From: Martelella sp. AD-3
GTDB lineage: Bacteria > Pseudomonadota > Alphaproteobacteria > Rhizobiales > Rhizobiaceae
Assembly (NCBI RefSeq): GCF_001578105.1
Contig: NZ_CP014275.1
Coordinates: 558,001-622,000, forward strand
Length of the DNA stretch: 64,000 nucleotides
Reading direction: 5' to 3'
Part shown: piece after piece, positions 61,608 through 64,000 of the stretch
Layout of the letters: every line of letters begins with the position of its first letter
Numbering within the stretch: position 1 is the stretch's first letter
The notes under the pieces: model-generated
Database searches by the model: none
Told to the model about the DNA's origin: nothing
Seen by the model: only the letters and a program-made list of their open reading frames with translations
Position numbers and translations under genes: made by a program

Positions 61608-63686
61608 GTGGACGCACTCATCTCGTGCCTTGTTGTCGAGCATACGCGCCGCTCGCTTGCGGCCGCGCTGATCATCGCCTTTGTGGGATCCTATCTGGCG
61701 ATAAGCCTCGTCGGGCGGGTCCGCTCCCTGCCGCTGGTCCATTCCTGGCTGTGGCTGCTTCTGGCCGGCATTGTCGGCGGCATGACCATCTGGTGCACGC
61801 ATTTTGCCGCGATGCTCGGCTACAGGCTGGATCTGCCGCACGCCTACGATCCGGTACTGACCTTCCTGTCGCTCGGGGCGGCGATCGCCACCACCACGCT
61901 CGGCATGCTGATCGTCTGCAGCGGCGGCAAAACCCTGCTGGTCGAAGCGGGCGGCGCGGTCTTCGGCCTCGGCATCGCGCTGATGCATTTCATTGGCATG
62001 GCGGGTTTCGATGTCCCAGGACGATTCGTCTGGTCCGCGGACTATGTCGTGGCCTCGCTTGTCCTGGGAGCGGTCATCGGCGTGGTTTCCAGTTCCGCTG
62101 CGAACCGCATTCCCGGGCGCTGGAACCAGGCCCTGGCAACCGCACTCGTGGTGCTCGCGATCTTTGCCGTCCACATGGTAAGCCTCGCCGGGCTCACGGT
62201 CGTCCCCGACGGCACGATCCATTTTCAAGGCGATGGACTGCAACCGCAGACAATGACCTTCTTCGCCGCGCAGGCGGCTGGCATGGTGATCGTGCTCGGC
62301 CTCGGGCTGTTGATGCTCGATGCGAAGAATCGCAAGATCGTCTCCTCGCAACTGCACCGCGCCAGCGCGCACGATGCGCTCACCGGCCTGCCGAACCGGC
62401 GCGCGCTGATCGAGGAATTGCAGCGCATGCTGGAGGAAAGCCGGAGCGACACGTCGTTCGCCGTCGGATTTCTCGACATCAAGGGCTTCAAGGAGATCAA
62501 TGTCGTGCACGGCAATGCCGCCGGCGACTTCATTCTGGGCATTATCGCGCAGAAGATCGTCGGCGTCCTGCCGGGCGATGCCTTCGTCGCGCGAGCAGGC
62601 AATGACGAGTTTGCGGTTCTCCTGCGCGGCTACCGGCATCGCCAGGACGTGCTGAAGGTCTGTCGCCGGGTGATGAGCGAGATCGCGCAGCCGCTTGAAT
62701 GGCAGGGCAAGCGGATCGAGATCATTCTTCATGGCGGTTGCGCCCTTTTTCCGGGCGACGGTCGGATTGCAGATGAACTCGTGGCCAGGGTCGATGCCGC
62801 GCTGCAGCGGGCAAAGCGGGGCAAGGCCGGGACGCTGGCCTTCTACGACGAGGCGCTGGACCATGGAGAGCGGCAGATGAACGCGCTGGCGCTCGACATG
62901 CGCCGTGCGCTGGAGGACGGCGAGTTCCGGCTCTATTATCAGCAACAGCACCTGACGGACGATCGTTCGATTTTCGGTTTCGAGGTTCTGTTGCGCTGGT
63001 TCCACAAGGATCTCGGACTGATCCCGCCCGATGATTTCATTCCTCTTGCCGAAAGGACCGGCTTCATCGTTACGCTCGGGGAGTGGGTGCTGCGCGAGGC
63101 CTGTATGGATGCGGTGCACTGGAAACAGCCTTATCAGGTCGGGGTCAATGTCGCGCCCCAGCAGCTTGCGGATCTGCATTTTCCGGAAAAGGTGGGAGAT
63201 ATCCTGCGCGAGAGCGGGCTTCCGGCCGACCGGCTTGAGCTTGAATTCACCGAAAGCGGCATTGTCGAGAATGTCCACCGGGCCCATGAGACTTTCGCCC
63301 GGTTGCGGGCGCTCGGGGTCAAGATCGCCATGGATGATTTCGGAACCGGGTATTCGTCGCTGGCGACGCTGCAGCAGTTTCCCTTCCACAAGATCAAGGT
63401 CGATCGTTCCTTCGTGTCCGGCCTGCCGCATGACACTCTGTCGGCCGCAATCGTCCGCTCGACCGTCATCATCAGCGAAAGCCTCGGCCTACGCGTGCTC
63501 GCCGAAGGGGTGGAAACCGAAGAGCAACTGGAATTCCTGCGGCACGAAGGCTGTCCGCGCGCCCAAGGCTATTACTTCGGCAAGCCGAAACCACGCGCCG
63601 AGATCGAAACCATCGTCAATGACGACGGCGTCTTCGGCGCGCCTCAAAACGAAGCCGAACGCGCAACGGCGAAAAACACCATTTGA
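61608..63686 (+). CDS. MHYT-GGDEF-EAL signalling protein with degenerate motifs
   Basis: A 692-residue membrane protein. The N-terminal 240 residues form the MHYT sensor: MHYT-like motifs WCTHFAAMLGY, LMHFIGMAGF and AVHMVSLAGL, thought to bind copper or a gas. The GGDEF domain has AGNDEF instead of GGDEF, so synthesis is doubtful. The EAL domain reads FEVLLRW for EAL but keeps DDFGTGYSSLATLQQFPFHKIKVDRSF, so breakdown is still plausible. The GTG start at 61608 is used. It stands alone. Confidence 0.88.
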   Translation: MDALISCLVVEHTRRSLAAALIIAFVGSYLAISLVGRVRSLPLVHSWLWLLLAGIVGGMTIWCTHFAAMLGYRLDLPHAYDPVLTFLSLGAAIATTTLGMLIVCSGGKTLLVEAGGAVFGLGIALMHFIGMAGFDVPGRFVWSADYVVASLVLGAVIGVVSSSAANRIPGRWNQALATALVVLAIFAVHMVSLAGLTVVPDGTIHFQGDGLQPQTMTFFAAQAAGMVIVLGLGLLMLDAKNRKIVSSQLHRASAHDALTGLPNRRALIEELQRMLEESRSDTSFAVGFLDIKGFKEINVVHGNAAGDFILGIIAQKIVGVLPGDAFVARAGNDEFAVLLRGYRHRQDVLKVCRRVMSEIAQPLEWQGKRIEIILHGGCALFPGDGRIADELVARVDAALQRAKRGKAGTLAFYDEALDHGERQMNALALDMRRALEDGEFRLYYQQQHLTDDRSIFGFEVLLRWFHKDLGLIPPDDFIPLAERTGFIVTLGEWVLREACMDAVHWKQPYQVGVNVAPQQLADLHFPEKVGDILRESGLPADRLELEFTESGIVENVHRAHETFARLRALGVKIAMDDFGTGYSSLATLQQFPFHKIKVDRSFVSGLPHDTLSAAIVRSTVIISESLGLRVLAEGVETEEQLEFLRHEGCPRAQGYYFGKPKPRAEIETIVNDDGVFGAPQNEAERATAKNTI

Positions 63687-63805
63687 CGGCGGCGAGCCCG
63701 AAAGCCTGCTCGGCCGCGGAGCCTGCGCCGGTTGGCAGGAGGTGAGGCTTTCCTTAAGACGTGCCCCGGCCTATGCTTGTTCCAACGGGATCGAAGGAGG
63801 GGGCA

Positions 63806-64000
63806 ATGACGCTCGGCGTCAAGGATGCGCTGGATGCGTTTCAGGCGCAAAACAACGCTGTCGACAAGCTGTGGACCTATTTCTCGGCCGTCAGCTTGGC
63901 CGTGGCCGGCTATGTCATCTCCTACAGCAGCGGCGATGGGTTCAGCACGGCCCGCGTGATCGCCATTGCCGGCGCATACGCAATCTTCTGCATCAACAAC
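63806..64000 (+). CDS. Hypothetical membrane protein, N-terminal part
   Basis: The first 65 codons of a gene cut by the window end. ATG 63806 has AGGAGGGG just upstream. The product starts MTLGVKDALDAFQAQNNAVDKLW, then two hydrophobic segments (YFSAVSLAVAGYVISY and VIAIAGAYAIFC). No family recognised from this part. Confidence 0.6.
   Translation, partial: MTLGVKDALDAFQAQNNAVDKLWTYFSAVSLAVAGYVISYSSGDGFSTARVIAIAGAYAIFCINN

Noticed and set aside
61554..63431. A 625-codon open frame on the minus strand
   Set aside because: It is the shadow of the MHYT-GGDEF-EAL gene on the other strand. It is rich in Arg, His and Asp with no domain, as expected for antisense of high-GC coding DNA.

Overview
This is a high-GC window with tightly packed, mostly bacterial-type operons. 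Every recognisable gene points to an alphaproteobacterium of the Hyphomicrobiales (Rhizobiales), probably near Rhizobiaceae or Martelella/Aurantimonas-type bacteria. Signs of this are RirA with an iron-responsive operator, TIGR02300/FYDLN, a ClpS2-like adaptor, DUF1206, rplY/pth/ychF together, petABC, and at least four EcfG-type general-stress promoters (GGAAC-N16/17-CGTT). The genus assignment is inference.

Region 1-7 kb is a 3-hydroxybenzoate/gentisate catabolic operon on the minus strand: gentisate dioxygenase, a mycothiol-MPI-like DinB protein, fumarylpyruvate hydrolase, a zeta-GST maleylpyruvate isomerase, a DctPQM TRAP importer and the start of 3-hydroxybenzoate 6-monooxygenase. A divergent MarR regulator with two near-identical operator-like sites faces it. 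Region 7-11 kb has an outer-membrane beta-barrel and a Wza-like export lipoprotein with no sugar enzymes beside them. Region 11-17.6 kb has an iron-binding ABC protein and divergent rirA with an IRO site, a D-ribulokinase with a LacI regulator, and a class III aminotransferase. Region 17.6-24 kb is an ABC sugar importer operon with a GH63-like glycosidase. Region 24-29.4 kb has stress-type envelope genes (DUF1206, BON-MscS, a 24-residue membrane peptide) and a xylonate dehydratase.

Region 29.6-42.6 kb is the most unusual part. It is a nine-gene, translationally coupled alginate-like operon: algD, alg8, alg44, algA, then AlgG-, Sel1-, AlgX-, AlgK- and AlgL-like genes. Precursor and polymerase enzymes keep their catalytic motifs. 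The PilZ domain of Alg44, the isomerase half of AlgA, and the AlgG-, AlgX- and AlgL-like periplasmic proteins all appear to have lost hallmark catalytic or ligand residues. No algE, algI or algF is present. I read this as a divergent synthase-dependent polyuronate system whose tailoring proteins are either pseudoenzymes or have changed chemistry.

Region 42.6-51.4 kb has a lytic transglycosylase, the FYDLN protein, tRNA-Ala(GGC), a lower-GC remnant stretch, a complete IS256-family element without target duplication, a CHASE-HWE sensor kinase, stress genes csbD and DUF1328, and an ABC exporter. Region 51.6-64 kb is housekeeping: petABC, apt, glutathione peroxidase, ychF, clpS, pth and rplY, with two cyclic-di-GMP signalling proteins, and a gene cut by the window end.
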